Positions 51,201 to 63,880 of a stretch of 64,000 nucleotides of DNA are shown piece after piece (the first letter of the stretch is position 1; each line of letters starts with the position of its first letter). The notes below the pieces were generated by a model. It had not been told where the DNA came from, searched no databases, and worked only from the letters and a program-made list of their open reading frames with translations. Location of the stretch: assembly GCA_003993805.1 (NCBI GenBank), contig RSEF01000020.1, forward strand, positions 1,018,773-1,082,772, written 5' to 3'. The position numbers and the translations under genes were made by a program. Source of the DNA: Himantopus leucocephalus (lineage: Eukaryota > Chordata > Aves > Charadriiformes > Recurvirostridae).

Positions 51201-54200
51201 GCATTGTCCAGAGATGAGTTAAATAATCAGTACTTCAAACTCTGATGGGGAAAAAAACTGCCTGCCGTATTAAAAAAGGCAGGGTCAAGAACTGAAGAGA
51301 ATACCTACTATTAATATAGTAATAATAATAACAACAATAATATTTACCTCTTTAACAAGAGTGTTAAACATCTTGTTTCAACTGAAGCATTAAATATGAC
51401 TGGAAAACTGTATTTTAAGTACAGAAGCCCCAGCTAAACAGAGGTGCCATTTTGCTACTGTGCAGAACAGGTAACAGTACCACTAGGGAGCTTGCAGTCA
51501 AAAAGATAAGATGAAACCGCAGCAAAGCAAAGGAAAATTGGATTAAATAGCACAGACTAGCTGTCGGAACTCTCAGACAAGCAGTATGAACTTTTTTTTT
51601 TGTGACTTTGCAAACTAAAATCTTGCATCTACCCAGTCACTTTGGAGTCACTACAGTCACTGCACAAACAATACTGACATCTATACAAATGGAATTCCCG
51701 TTTTATAGTTTCAGCTTGTTAACCCACGAAAAAGCATGAACAGTGAATAATTACTCTCATCCTTGACACGAGAAGCACTAGATTACTTTTATCTCGATAC
51801 TGATCACTAGCTGAAATGAGATGCATCACTTTTTAAGGAGTTAAAGCTTCAAATCTAAAAAAATGTGACTTGTACTTAAGTACAGGACAGAATTAGCATG
51901 CTGGATCCCGGATTGAGTTTCCAGTCATGTAAAATGTATTTAAGTTTTTAGAGATATTAAAAAAGAATCACTGAGAATACAAAAGAAAAATTTAAATTAT
52001 CTCAGAGTTTGCTAATAATTAAAAAAAACCCACCAAAGTAAGACTGGTTAAATTTAACTGCATCAATTTAGAGAATAATCTCATTAGCGGCTATCTAAAT
52101 CTAATTCCTTTAAATGAGAAGCCTAAGAATGGATAAGCGCCTCCTGGATTTTAAAGGTACCTGGCTTCTCTAAAAACAACATTAATACACACTGAATAGG
52201 AAAAAAAGCATTTGTACAGTACTTTTCCATTCCATACTTAAGATTATTAAGTAGGATTGAGCAGAAAAGCTAGCTAATTTAAACTACAATTAGCAGGGAA
52301 AAGAATACAGAAACACAAAAAGCAAAGCAAGACTTGTTTTGCACACTGACATTATTTACAGTTGCACACTGTAACTGGGGGGGTGGGAGGGTGGTTTATG
52401 ACATGGGGAGAAAGCAATGTATTTTCAATGCTCTCCTCTCATGGGCTTTCTGAATGAACACCAGCATTACTTGCTGGAGAGCAACTAGTCATGCATTATT
52501 TCACCATTGCTTTTTCAACTTCAACTGGACAAAAAAAAAGGCCAAACGTGTGTAAAAATTCCTACCTAACAGGGCTCTTGTCTTTTCTGAAGGGACTTTT
52601 GCTTCTGGAGCGTCGTCTGCTGGAAAGAGACATCAACACAATTATAAGAAAACCTTTAAATATACCAGTCTGATTTTAAACAAAACCTATTAATGATGCA
52701 ATTAAAAGTAGAGAAAACTCAGAAACCTTAATTTGATGCTGTGAGGCAGACCAATCTTCCCTCTGATGGCACTGTTGAATTTTGGACCAGAACTACAACA
52801 AAAGCAAAGACAGACATTACTCACCAGAGTCACTGAATTCAAGATTTCCTGTCTGTACTCACATTATACTGCGAGTGCTCACCCACCCTTGCACCTGAAC
52901 TTGTAAACATTTTCCATTAGCAGCACCCATAGCATGCATAAGCTACGTGCAGCACTCCAAACCATAAGGCACAGAATATGCTCCCTGCTCAGTTTCGTCT
53001 GCATCCCAAACCCCAGAATATGCACAACTCCAAGGAAGAACCGAATCAAGAGCCAGCCAGACACGGCACATTTTTATGTGCAAAATACTCTGAGCTACAG
53101 TTACTGTTGTAATCTTCTTTACATGTTTTTTTTTTTGTCCACATGCGTATTCTACCTAGTGATGCCTGCAAATGGCCTTAATGGCCTGGAACTCAGCCTC
53201 AGAGTTTTGAGCAAAGTTGTGCTGGCAGAACTATTTGCTCAAGTGTGACATTTTAAAACTGAAAGTGTCATGAAATTTAAGGTGCAAGTGGAAACCAAAG
53301 TAGATCCCTGCACACATCTGCAAGGGACACATTCACTAATTTGTCACAGCCCTAGCCACTAAAGTGCTACGAATATGTAAATGCAGCTTCTAAAGTTCTT
53401 AATGGACATCAAAACACAGAGCCATTTAAAGCCAGCAGTTAACCTTATATAGACATGTCACCACAGAAGGAATTCAATCTCTTGGCTGAATCTAATTTTA
53501 GTTTTCCAGGCTTCACAGAGGCTGTTAGAACAAATGGCAATCTGCCCGTTGCTTCCATGTTAAGGACAGCCCTCTTGCTAGTTATTGTGGCACAGGGTAA
53601 CAGACTGTGACATGAATAGTAAGATTCATCCTATCATGTTCTCCCTGAACTCGATCTCCTTGTAGATACAAGGCAAAGAACAACACCTGTTAACGTTCTT
53701 CCTGTATATCCACCGAACGGCAGAGGCACTGCTGCACAGACTGAATGCTAGGGGGTTTGTCTTTCCATCTGCACAGAATTGATTCTTTCTGCTGTGGCTA
53801 TAAATTGATGTGAAAACACCCTGAAAGACACGGCAGTCTGAAGACATTAAGTAGTCTTTCGCTAAATCCATTTAGTCAACCAATTTGTCTGATAAACATC
53901 TTCTTGCTACTCAGTGGAGCAGTAATGCTTATAGTTAAACTCAGCATCCACAACAACGAGGAGGATGCCCATTTTTAAACATGTCATGACACAGGTGGAA
54001 GTAGTGGGCCAAGATCCAAAACCGTGCTGGCCAGGTTAAAGCAAGGGAAATATGGCCCTCTATAACACTGGAAAAAAAAATAAAGAAAAAAAGACCATTT
54101 AGAAACTACTTATTAAGAGAAAATAAGACATAAAAAAACAGGCACAGATGAAAACACTACTGATCAAACCAGATTTTTTTTGTTTGCCTTGGGTAAATTA

Positions 54201-57200
54201 CTCTATTTCCTACTCAAGTTCAGACAAATGACTGATGAGAGCATCCATTCAGGTTCTCCAATGTCTGACACATACTGCCAAAAGCTGCATCTGGAAATGT
54301 TGGTACTAATTCCAGAGGCTGACTTATCAGAGATGGGATTACCTTGCATCTTCACACCGCCTGATACAGAACATGATGTTCTCCATTTCAATTCAAATGC
54401 AGCAAGACAAACCAATTACAGTGACTCCAGAATATTAACATGTAGACCAACTAAATGACGGTCAATAACCAAGACCACAAATTTTTAAGGAAACAGTGAA
54501 ACAAATGTTTCAAGAGTTTGTCTAAACCTTATGAAAAATACCCAAGAAGACACACAATAACAGTTTCTAAATACATGCATAACTTCCGAAAAAAAACCCA
54601 ATAAAAACCAACACAAACACACCCACACAACTCCAAAAATCTCTTTTTCATTTTCACTCTTGACAAATAAGTAGTATCTTATTTACATGATTTCATGGGA
54701 GAAACATTAAAGAACCGCAACAAACTAAAGCCCTAACAGTCCACTAGAACTGACTGAGCGGAAAGCTGCCTGGGGCAAGATGATGGCCCAAGTTACCTTC
54801 TGAAGATCCTTTTTCAACAGTATTCTGTGGGACGCATTTATTTGGGTTTTTCTAAGCAGGCTTGCTTGTAAAGCTGCAGATCTCAGGAATTTCCTTCTCT
54901 CCTCCTACTGCCTAAGAACTCTTTGCAATTGTTGCCTGGTTCATGCTATCATGTACGTAAGCACCAAGTCACAAGCAATTTATCTTTATGTCTAGGGTAA
55001 CCTTCTTCATAAGACAAATGCACTCAGTCCTGTGTAACAGCCAGAGGACAGCTAGGTATGTGTTTTCCTAAACCTATGTGATGCCACATGGCCCAAGAAC
55101 AGTAGTCAGGTCATAAGACAGCCAGTAAAATACCAGCTTTCAGCTGCTCAGTCATAGCCAAGACTCCACCAAAAGTCCGAAACATAGTAAGCTTTGGCTA
55201 ACAAAGTCCAGGAGAATTACAATGAACTTTCAGTACCTAGGTGATAACCCTGTTTTCCCAGCAGCTCCACCCAAATTCTTGGTTCCAGAATAGCAACAGG
55301 ACAGACTTTTACTGTACATTAGCAGTAGCTGGGATTTGTCAGACAGGTTATCTAAGCAAGCATACTTGGTCAAGTTCTTTCTCCTAAGAGACCTAATAAT
55401 ATAACTGCAAAACACTTAAGGGGCAAGATATGTGAGAAGAATAACATCAGAAACCCCTGTGAACACTAAACAATGCAAGCCAGTCACCCAATTTTAAAAA
55501 ACTAAAACATTTAATCACTATCTCATGCTTAAAGATGACAAATTCAAAGTCCTCAGGTTCTCTGTGGCACACTCTTCTCTTCTTTCAGAATTACCTGTAC
55601 TAGACTTTCTCTTCTCACTATCGTAGAGACACTTCCACATCACCCCCAGCAGCAAAACATCTCAAGTTTAGAGATGCTAGCTTGAAAAGGGGCCTTTATT
55701 AAGCAAATGAGAAAGATCACAAGGAGAAGGAAGAGTAAAAAGTAAAAATTTAAATCAAAAACAGTCACAAAGCACTTAAACTACATGTTGCAGTCAGCTA
55801 CAACGATGCCTGCAGTAAAACAAACTCAGAACTGTCTGAACAGCCTCATAAGGTGAGATTCCAGATTCAAATTCTCCAGCCAGTGAGAGCAATGTGGTAG
55901 TTACTTTGGAAACGCTGAGCTGATGGCACTGCTACAGACATGGTTTCTTCATACGGAAGCACCATTTTTGATAGATTCAAAGGAGGTGGTGATGCAAGAA
56001 GCTTCATCTCCAGAACTTGTGTCTCCCTGAAAGTCAGCACCTGTTACACAGCTTTTAAAGTTAAGTCTCCGTATTGAATAGCGCTGAACAGGAAATGAAG
56101 AGTTCTTCTCCCTTCTCTTCTGACCCAAAACTAGAATTTTGGAATCGTGTTAGCACGTGTATCACTTCAACAGCATCATTGGCTTTACAAGTGAACAGCC
56201 AACTGGTAGCTACACAACAATCAGTACCAATGCCTCTGGGATGCATGTAGTTGCCCTACACCAGTCTTCCACTAAACTATTTTAAATGCTAAAATTCTAC
56301 TTCATTAAATGAAAGCAACAATTAACCAACTGAAGCAGAGAACACAACACTGCCAAAACAATAAGCACAACCTCATATCCTCAAGGGATATTCGATTATC
56401 TCCCCTTTTTACTCCCTGTCTCTCAATACCACAGAAATTGCCCAGAATAGCTACGGAAGGGTATCAGAACAATGAAAAGACCCCTCGCAATCATTTACCT
56501 TCCTGGCATAACATATCTTGATGCACTAACACCGGCATGGGTTATTGTAGTCATGTCCACACTTTTAATCTTTACTTGAGGAAATTATTTTCGAACATTG
56601 GAAGACTGAAACTCCCAAATTTCTCCAGGTATCACACTGAAGGAAGAAGACTGACATACAGAAGGCTGAAGATCTTGATCAAGGTACTCTGTTTATAAGG
56701 AAGTCTGGAGACACGATGGTGGCACTAGCACAACCCATCTAGTTACTGTAATCTTACAGGTGCCAAAGAGCTGCCAACTGTGCACAGCTGAAATCTTCAG
56801 AGCTGAAGCCTAGAGCAGCTTTACAGAGGCTCTGACAGGCCTGATACTTGAGACAAAGTAAAAGCAGGACTGATATACTCCATGATCCTCAAGTACAACA
56901 GGACTGATGAAAACAGACGATGCCACTACATCTGAGCAGACAAATGAGTTGTTGTATGTTTTCATTATGAAAACCCCAACATACAGGTGACTTAGTGCAA
57001 AATGAGACTCCAAGACCTCAGGCATTTTTTGTTTGTATTCTAAGAGTACCAAGAGGAATGCATTCCCTGGATTGGGACCCAGCCACCTAAAAAACATTCA
57101 TGTTCAGAAAACTGTACAAGCCTGCAATTTATCAGAAGGTAAACACGGTATTCTCAAACATCTTGAGAGATTTCTCCATTGAAGATGACATTACATGCCA

Positions 57201-60200
57201 TGATTAAAAAATACATCCTTTTCAAATGCCTGCTCCTGACATGATCTCGCATCCTGAGATTTGCAACAGTTGAGATGAGGCCCGGACAACAGCAGACACA
57301 AACAGCAGCCTCAGGTAACCAATGAAATCCAAGCATACAGCCCAGTTCTCGCTGTTTTTCTGCTTCTTTGAAGTCAAAAAGAGGTAATGGGAAGCAAAGG
57401 AGAGGGCAGGAATACAAAACAGCAGAAACACACAATAAATATAAATGAAAAAATGGTTTTTGAGAAATGATTTACAACTGTCAGGAACCACCTATACCAG
57501 AAGTTCTATGAAGGCAAAGGTCTGAGAAGAACCGAAGAATTCTTCCACAGCCTCTGAACAAGTTTCAGAAAAAGCAGGGCAAATATGCAACGCATGAACA
57601 TTACTAAGGCCAGATGCTTCCAGTCTAGATGCATAAACACAGGAAGCACTTACGAAGTAAGTGTTTAAGAGCAGCAACCCAGCAAAAACCTTTAGTAACA
57701 CAAGCAAAAGGTTTTAGGAGCATGTAACCTAAGTCACACATTACTATTCATTTTTTGACAGTTAAACTATCAGGATCATGTACTGAAGATAGTTAGGACA
57801 TGTAGAAAACTTGCTTGTTATTTTAATTTTGTGATAAACTTTGTTTTCCAGTCAGTTGTACAGATTCTTTCACTTGCTTTTGCATCTTTCTGTGTTCAGA
57901 TAAGAATGAAAACTGGCAGGGGGAACTGGATACGTTACTGTCCTCCTCTTTTTCACTCCATATTTATTGACATTCTTCAACTTTAACCTCTCACCTTCTT
58001 TTCTGAGATGATTAGCGACCAATTTAGAAAGCAGAGAGTGAAACTTTAAGCTTCCACATCATACACTGAAGCAGCACACATGCAACTCTATATAAATAAC
58101 CTACTAGGGACTTCTATAGCGGCCTCTGAATCTGCGATCTCTACTTCTAGAACGGGTGCGTCTGCGTTCTTTGCTTCTGCTCCGTTTCCTTTCCCGGCTT
58201 CTGCTCTTTTTCCTTTCCCGATCTCGGCTCCGTTTGCGTTCCTTACTTCTGCTCCTCTTCCTGTCATGGCTCCGACTTCGGCTCTTGCTCTTTTTTCTCC
58301 TGAAAAAGAAAAATGTAACTTTGGCTTACACGTGTGGCTCAGTGTTATGATTTACCTCACATTCCGCAGTTCCTCTAACATGATGTCAAAGACATTTATA
58401 GGAAAAAGTTTCTACCTGTTGGTATTTAGGCAAGTTTATTTTGTTAAATGGGTGGGTAAGCATGTCAGCAGTCTTAAAATTTATCACGAGCAACAAAAGT
58501 GCTCCAAAGCACTTTTTTATTTTTAATTTTGTAATCACTAAAAAGTGCTTCCAAGAAGAGTAAAAGGACTGAAAAAAATATTTCCTGCACTAGATCTAGT
58601 ACATACGAAATGCAGCACTTCATGTGTCTTTCAAGCATACTTTAAATACACCATCAAGATGCTAAGAATAAACTATATTTTTACAGCAAAGTAAAACAAA
58701 ACACAACAAAAATAGAAAGGAAGAGACATGTCTGAGGGAAAGGAAGGTTGTTTTCTCTTGATATTCCCTGATACCAGTCTTAACACACTGTCTAAGAGTT
58801 TTGCTTCCTACTTGCTAATCCCACTCATAAGCCACCTGCTTTTCTAAGTCCGCAGCTCTTACAGGTTTGAGGCAAGCTGCAGATCTTCAGAATTTTAACC
58901 ATTTACTTACAGATTTTAAAAGTTTAAATTTTCTAAGTCAATTATACCTCAATATTTGAAAACCACTGAGCCACTGTTCCATTCTTTGGAGACTACTATT
59001 GGGTTACCCGCAATCTTCTTCTGCCTCTATCTCAGTCTCAGACCATAAAAAAAACTTACAGTCTCCTGGTTTTTAAAAATGTATGTATGTACACTTAACA
59101 CACACATTAAACAGATGCTCAAGCAATTACCTAAGGCAGTAACTTACCTCAAACTACATTTTGGGAATAACCAACTTTGCTGCTAAACTTTTGAAATTCA
59201 AAACATCCTTTACTATTGAATTTCTCCTCCTTTCGGGCCTTCTGATTATACACACCATCTTTTTTCAAAGTGGTTGCTCATACACTTAAAAAAATTGTAT
59301 GTTCCCCCCCCCCTTTTAAAAAAAGTTCATCCCTGTTACTTTCTATGAACATGTATAAACAATGACTTCTAGGTAATTTAAATTACTAAAATAAAGATCT
59401 CTCAACTACCACATCTAACTGAGCCTAATCAGCACTAGCAGCTTTTGCTCTTCAATCTCCACCTAGGAAGACCCACTAAAACCATCTTAGTATTTATCTC
59501 TCAAGAGAAACATTTTGTGATTTGGTTTTAAAACCTGGAATACTTCGTTTTTACTTGATTATTTATCTACAATACCCCATCAGTTTCTCTAATATTTTCG
59601 TACGGACAGAGAATTTGCTGCCTCAAAACCCGATATTCAGAAGCTTCACAATCTCTGTTGACACCACTCAGAAATCCAGAATGATCTGCATCAACATCAC
59701 TTAAACACACTTCCTACGGTAATGCAGTCTGTAACAGATAGGCACGCATAGCCTCTCTCTCTCTCTGCCCCCTAGGATCCATCGCTTACCAGTATCACCC
59801 TAAGGTAAAACACTCAAACACTCACTATCATAATAGCTCTGAAAAATGCTACCCGTAGCTCAATATACTGGCCAGTACCATTAACTAAATAACTGCAACT
59901 AGTCTTCAGTAAAAATAGCAGCTATTCACTATCCAACAGCGAGCTGAACTCTCTTTGCATGCAAAAACCTAATGAAATTACAAGGCAAGGGCAAGTGTAG
60001 GGTACTGCACCTGGGGAGGAATAACCCNNNNNNNNNNNNNNNNNNNNNNNNNNNNNNNNNNNNNNNNNNNNNNNNNNNNNNNNNNNNNNNNNNNNNNNNN
60101 NNNNNNNNNNNNNNNNNNNNNNNNNNNTTTTTTTAAACCTAGGGGACCACGGTACAGCGATACGTCACTCAATTACTACCTTATGATTGACAGTTCACAC

Positions 60201-60525
60201 TGGAATCAAAGGTGAATTCATGGGAGTAGAGGTGAGATATCGTTAGGCAAGTCTACAAAGAGAGATAGATGGGCATTTATTCATCACGCTGAAGTGAAAC
60301 TACTGCACAATATAATTACATTAACAGTATATATTTACTTGTAAGTTACATGTAATGCATCTCCAATACGATAAATCATGAGGGCTCCAGGGATGTTAGT
60401 TTACAGTTCAGCAGTAGTTTCATGAATAATGCTAAATTAAGGTAAACAGGACCTCACGGGCACATTTTTCTCACCTTCTTGTAAGGAGCTTCAAGCATTG
60501 CTTCAATATCAATATCATCAGCCAT
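36269..60525 (-). CDS. RBM39: RNA-binding protein 39 (CAPER-alpha); one small exon missing
   Basis: RBM39 is a nuclear U2AF65-like splicing factor and transcriptional coactivator. Coding exons visible, in transcript order: 60525-60475 (MADDIDIEAMLEAPYKK), 58299-58105, 52792-52727, 52619-52566, 51145-51028, 50393-50241, 49689-49552, 48036-47971, 47022-46818, 46616-46539, 40831-40799, 39646-39571, 39417-39312, 36535-36457, 36369-36269. All introns whose two ends can be seen are GT-AG with matching phases. The exception is the first junction: exon 60475 ends on a codon boundary, but exon 58299 needs two preceding bases. An exon of about 50 nt (expected to start DENKLSS) is therefore missing, most likely in the gap at 60028-60127. 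With it the protein would be about 522 aa (human 524/530). Domains: Arg/Ser-rich region in exon 58105-58299; RRM1 in exons 51028 and 50241; RRM2 in exons 49552, 47971 and 46818; C-terminal UHM-type RRM3 in exons 39312, 36457 and 36269, ending LLVPVRR. The start exon begins at 60537, after acceptor ctttcag. Confidence 0.96.
44530..44940 (-). mobile_element. Old LINE (CR1-like) endonuclease-domain relic
   Basis: The minus strand encodes a decayed apurinic-type endonuclease. The signature VIMGDFNFPDTDWRR is followed by QIFLDVISDKFLHQTL. In the same frame, past stop codons, come RGDAIL, then LRDHELLKFKW, which corresponds to the SDHE-type catalytic motif of LINE endonucleases with Ser changed to Arg, then AFDF. 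The piece lies in the 5.7-kb RBM39 intron between exons 46539-46616 and 40799-40831, in the same orientation as the gene. Internal stops show it is dead. The clade (CR1 or a relative) is inferred from the motif pattern. Confidence 0.75.
47759..47774. repeat. Perfect 16-nt palindrome in an RBM39 intron
   Basis: gtatactatagtatac at 47759-47774 is its own reverse complement. It sits in an AT-rich tract that also contains actatactatatatac just to the left. It is probably simple AT-rich sequence; function is unknown. Confidence 0.7.
51320..51345. repeat. Short AAT/AAC microsatellite
   Basis: A run of aat and aac triplets (aataataataacaacaataat) in the RBM39 intron between exons 51028-51145 and 52566-52619. 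Confidence 0.7.
52793..58104 (-). other. RBM39: Long RBM39 intron between the RS-coding exon and the next exon
   Basis: This 5.3-kb intron separates the Arg/Ser-coding exon from the exon encoding SGPKFNSAIRGKIG. I found no recognisable coding exon, RNA gene or mobile element in it. Short ORFs here have no protein-family features. Confidence 0.5.
59985..60027 (+). mobile_element. LINE reverse-transcriptase fragment abutting the gap
   Basis: The plus strand immediately before the gap translates as GKGKCRVLHLGRNN, matching the KC-VLHLGRNNP motif near the C-terminal part of the polymerase protein of CR1-type retroposons. The element continues into the N run, so its extent is unknown. It lies antisense in the RBM39 intron between exons 60475 and 58299. 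Confidence 0.7.
60028..60127. other. Assembly gap (100 N) in the RBM39 intron
   Basis: One hundred consecutive Ns, probably a placeholder of unknown true length. The left flank is a LINE fragment, which may explain why assembly failed. The RBM39 exon needed between 60475 and 58299 was not found in the surrounding sequence and may lie here. Confidence 0.99.
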
Positions 60526-60537
60526 TTTTCAGGACAC

Positions 60538-63500
60538 CTGAAAGGAGAAGCAAAATCCACCTGAGACGGAAAACACCCTTGTACTTTATATTCCAAAGGC
60601 TTTTGCTTAAGAGACCAACGCTGAATTGGATCAAATTCACAGAGCGGTGTCTCAGAAGACACTTCCAACAAGAACTGCAATGAAGCTTTGCCCAGTAAGA
60701 TGATAAAGAATGTAACAGACAGCAATTATAGCTGCAAACAACAAAATTCTATTGAACACACTGAGCCAGTGGAAATCCCAGAGGTATTCCACTTATTTCT
60801 GTGAAAACAAAGAGGACAGCTCATTTATGATACGGAAACACAGGTCTGACAGCCATCTTGAGAAGTACTAGAGCTTGACCAAAGGACCCAAGACAGACAC
60901 GTGAAGAACACAGAACAAACATTCAGGCAAACCTGTTCACAGCTTCCTAGCATTTGCTACCATCACATTTACTAATCTGAAGACTATGGTCCTTCAAGAA
61001 AGGTGGCCTCCTGCATAATGGGGGCCACAGAAGAAACAGTTATGATTCAAGCGTTAAGAGCTACTAAAGCATACACAAGATCCATCCAGTCTGGAACTTC
61101 AGGTTTCAGACAAAAAAGATCCACCATGCCATGTAACACTAGTCACCAGAAGCTTTTTTCTTTTTAAATTGTTCCTCTTATTTTTCAACTTCAACCCCTT
61201 ACTGTAATTTTGTGTTTATTACACTCTGATCCCTTTGGCATTTGATTTCCTTTCCCTATACAGGTATGCCACTAAGAACCTCTCAAGACTTTCTGCGTTA
61301 TAGAGGCTCATCTTCCTCAAATCTCTTAATAAAAGTTTCCTTTTTTTTTTTTTCATTCTTAAGCTTAAAACCAGCCAGGCCTCTTGATCCAAGTCAGACA
61401 GCCCAAGAGTGAAGATTTTCCTGCATGTGTGCCATAGAATGGATTTTTAATCATGCAGGTTAATTCTTGCACCTTGGTTACAGGCACTGCTGCAGGAACC
61501 GTGCTGTCCAGAGACTTGGCCAGCATAATGAAATCGCTCCAACATTTCAAGATCCTTTAAGCTATTCACTCATGACTGAGAATATTATACCAGAGCTGTA
61601 AAGTGTGTAAGAATCAGGTCACTCCCCTACCCACACCTGACTGTTGTCCATTAATACAATCAAGAATAAAACATAATCCTTTAGCAATACCAAAGTACTG
61701 GAAGTTCATGCTCTGTTACTTAATCAAGGCACACTAACCCCATTTTTAAATTATTACTTCTTGGGCTATAGTGCTATTACAAATATGATCATCCTTATTT
61801 TATGTGTAATGGCTCAATTTTACTTTTTACTGAAGTATTTACATTCAGCTTTTCAAGTAATCTACATACGTGCATATGATTTAATTCACCACTGCTCTAC
61901 CAGTATTTGATACAAACAAGTACCTCAGTATGATTAAGGACCATTAAAAAGCACCAGGCCAAACCCAGGATTCTACAGGAAAATTCCCACCAGTGACAAC
62001 TCCCACTTACAATTACATTTTCATACATGCAATTTAGCTAATATGTTCAGCTACACCTGGGGTGAGATTCTTCAACCTGAAGAGGGGTGGCCAAAGTGGG
62101 GGATGGGGGCCATAGTAGGGACCACTGAATCATGAGTGACATGGAAAAGCGAATAGGGAATGACTATTACTGCATTCACCCAAATAATAAAGAGTGAATG
62201 AACTATCATCCGGTGGGTTCAAAACAAAGGTCCTTATTCACACAGCATTAAGCCATGGAATTCACTGTCACAGAGCACTGTGGATGCTAACAAAGAAAAA
62301 AAAAAAATCACATGCAGTGTTCAAAAAACCCCAAACAAAAAAGCATGAAAGTTTACAGAAAAAGCTTTTCATTAAACAAAGACATGCCACATGACCCTGA
62401 ACCACAACTAGCTGACAACTAAGAGCACACAGAGAGAAGCATCACTGTACTCTTGCCCTGTGTTTCTATTCTTTCCTAGGCATTTATTGTTGGCCACCAT
62501 CACAGAGAAGATCCTGAGTTACACGGACCTTTGGTCTCACCCCGTGCAATCTGTGCCCTTTGTACTCTATACAAAACACTTTCATTGGTACAATAGTACG
62601 TTTTTATCAGAATACTTTCTGTTCATGCAACACAGACCTACTATTGACTTTGTAATTCATGTAATGCATATAACCATGCTACATATAGAGTTGTTATTTA
62701 AAAAAAAATCACAAATAAGAGTCCTTATTAATTTCAAGAGTAGAAAATCATGTCGGATTTTAAAGTATCTTTCATTTAACACTGAAGCAGCTCAAAATAA
62801 TTTTCATAAAAGCCTTTCAGCTTGCTTAAAAAAAAGCTGCATATGCTTGACATCTCTGTGGAGAAAAAAAAAAACAAACCAATACCCAAAACATCAACAC
62901 AAACAAGGACTGAACTACACTTGAAGCTTTGTGGATCTACAGAACACCTAAAGGGACACGAAATTTACTGCTGCTCATCTAGCCAGTACTTTGAAAGCAG
63001 ATCCCATCCCTTTTGGCTGTGTTGTGTTACATAAGAGAAGTTTAAGAAGATCCTCTCCTCGAAATGATTTGCTTTGGAAATTCAAAAAAAAAAATTACAA
63101 TTCCACTCTTGCTTTGCAAGGAAGCTCCTGGAGAAGCATCGGGGAAGTTCAGGGACAAGGCCGAGGCGGGAAGCTCAGCCCCCGGCAGCACACACACCTC
63201 TGGCTCGGGGTGGGGGGGTTCCCCGCCGCCCTCCACACACGGCCCGGCCGATAGGAACGCACGGCCTACGGATTCTCCAACGCTCGGCTGGGCTAGCGCC
63301 CGCCCGCCCGCCCCGAGCACCGCGCCTCCCCCGCGCCCCCCTGCAGCCCCTGCCTGCCCCGCCCGAAGCGCCGTCCGCCGGGCCCCGAGAGCCGCCCGCC
63401 GCTCCCCCGCCTCCCCTCATTCCCCGCCCCGTCTCCCAACGCAAACAGCCCCGGAGCCGCTCCCCGCCGCTCCGCCCGGGCCCCGCCAGCTCCGGCCGCG

Positions 63501-63880
63501 GTAGCAGAGCCGGAGCCCCGCGCCGGCCAGGGCCGGTGCCTCCGCACAGCGCCATCGCGGGGGCAGGCGGGGAGGAACAACTCCGCGGCGGGGACGGCCG
63601 GACCCGCCCGCTACGTGGCCATAGGAACAACCGAACCCCACACGCCCAGGCCGCGGCCTCGGCACGGGGGCACCCCGCCGGGCGCTCCGAGCCCTGAAGA
63701 CGGGAGGCCGGCGGCAGCCCCCGAGGGCGAGGGACGGGGCCGCCCAGCCGGAGAGAGGCGGCCATGGCGGCGGGAGGGGCGCAGGCCTCCCGGGCCGCCC
63801 GCAGGCCCGGGCCACAGCGCTCCGCGGGGCAGGCCGCGGCTCGCCCGGCGGCGGGGTCCGGCCCCCCGCCCGGCAGTTAC
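60538..63880 (-). other. RBM39: RBM39 intron 1
   Basis: This intron runs between non-coding exon 1 (donor GCAG|gtaact at 63880) and the start-codon exon (acceptor ctttcag). Its left three-quarters is AT-rich and holds a LINE relic near 62040-62360 and an unexplained plus-strand ORF at 62460-62924. Its right end, from about 63160, belongs to the CpG island. Confidence 0.75.
62040..62360 (+). mobile_element. Decayed LINE 3' coding fragment in RBM39 intron 1
   Basis: The plus strand at about 62234-62302 translates in one frame to YSHSIKPWNSLSQSTVDANK. This matches the SI-K-WNSLP-E-VDAKS pattern found near the C-terminus of reverse-transcriptase proteins in old CR1/L2-like retroposons. Neighbouring sequence (gtgggttcaaaacaaagg upstream; tgcagtgttcaaaaa downstream) also fits such elements. 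Boundaries are approximate and the clade is uncertain. Confidence 0.6.

Noticed and set aside
54230..54290. C/D-box snoRNA-like motifs (tgatga and ctga)
   Set aside because: Spacing is too short and no terminal stem was seen.
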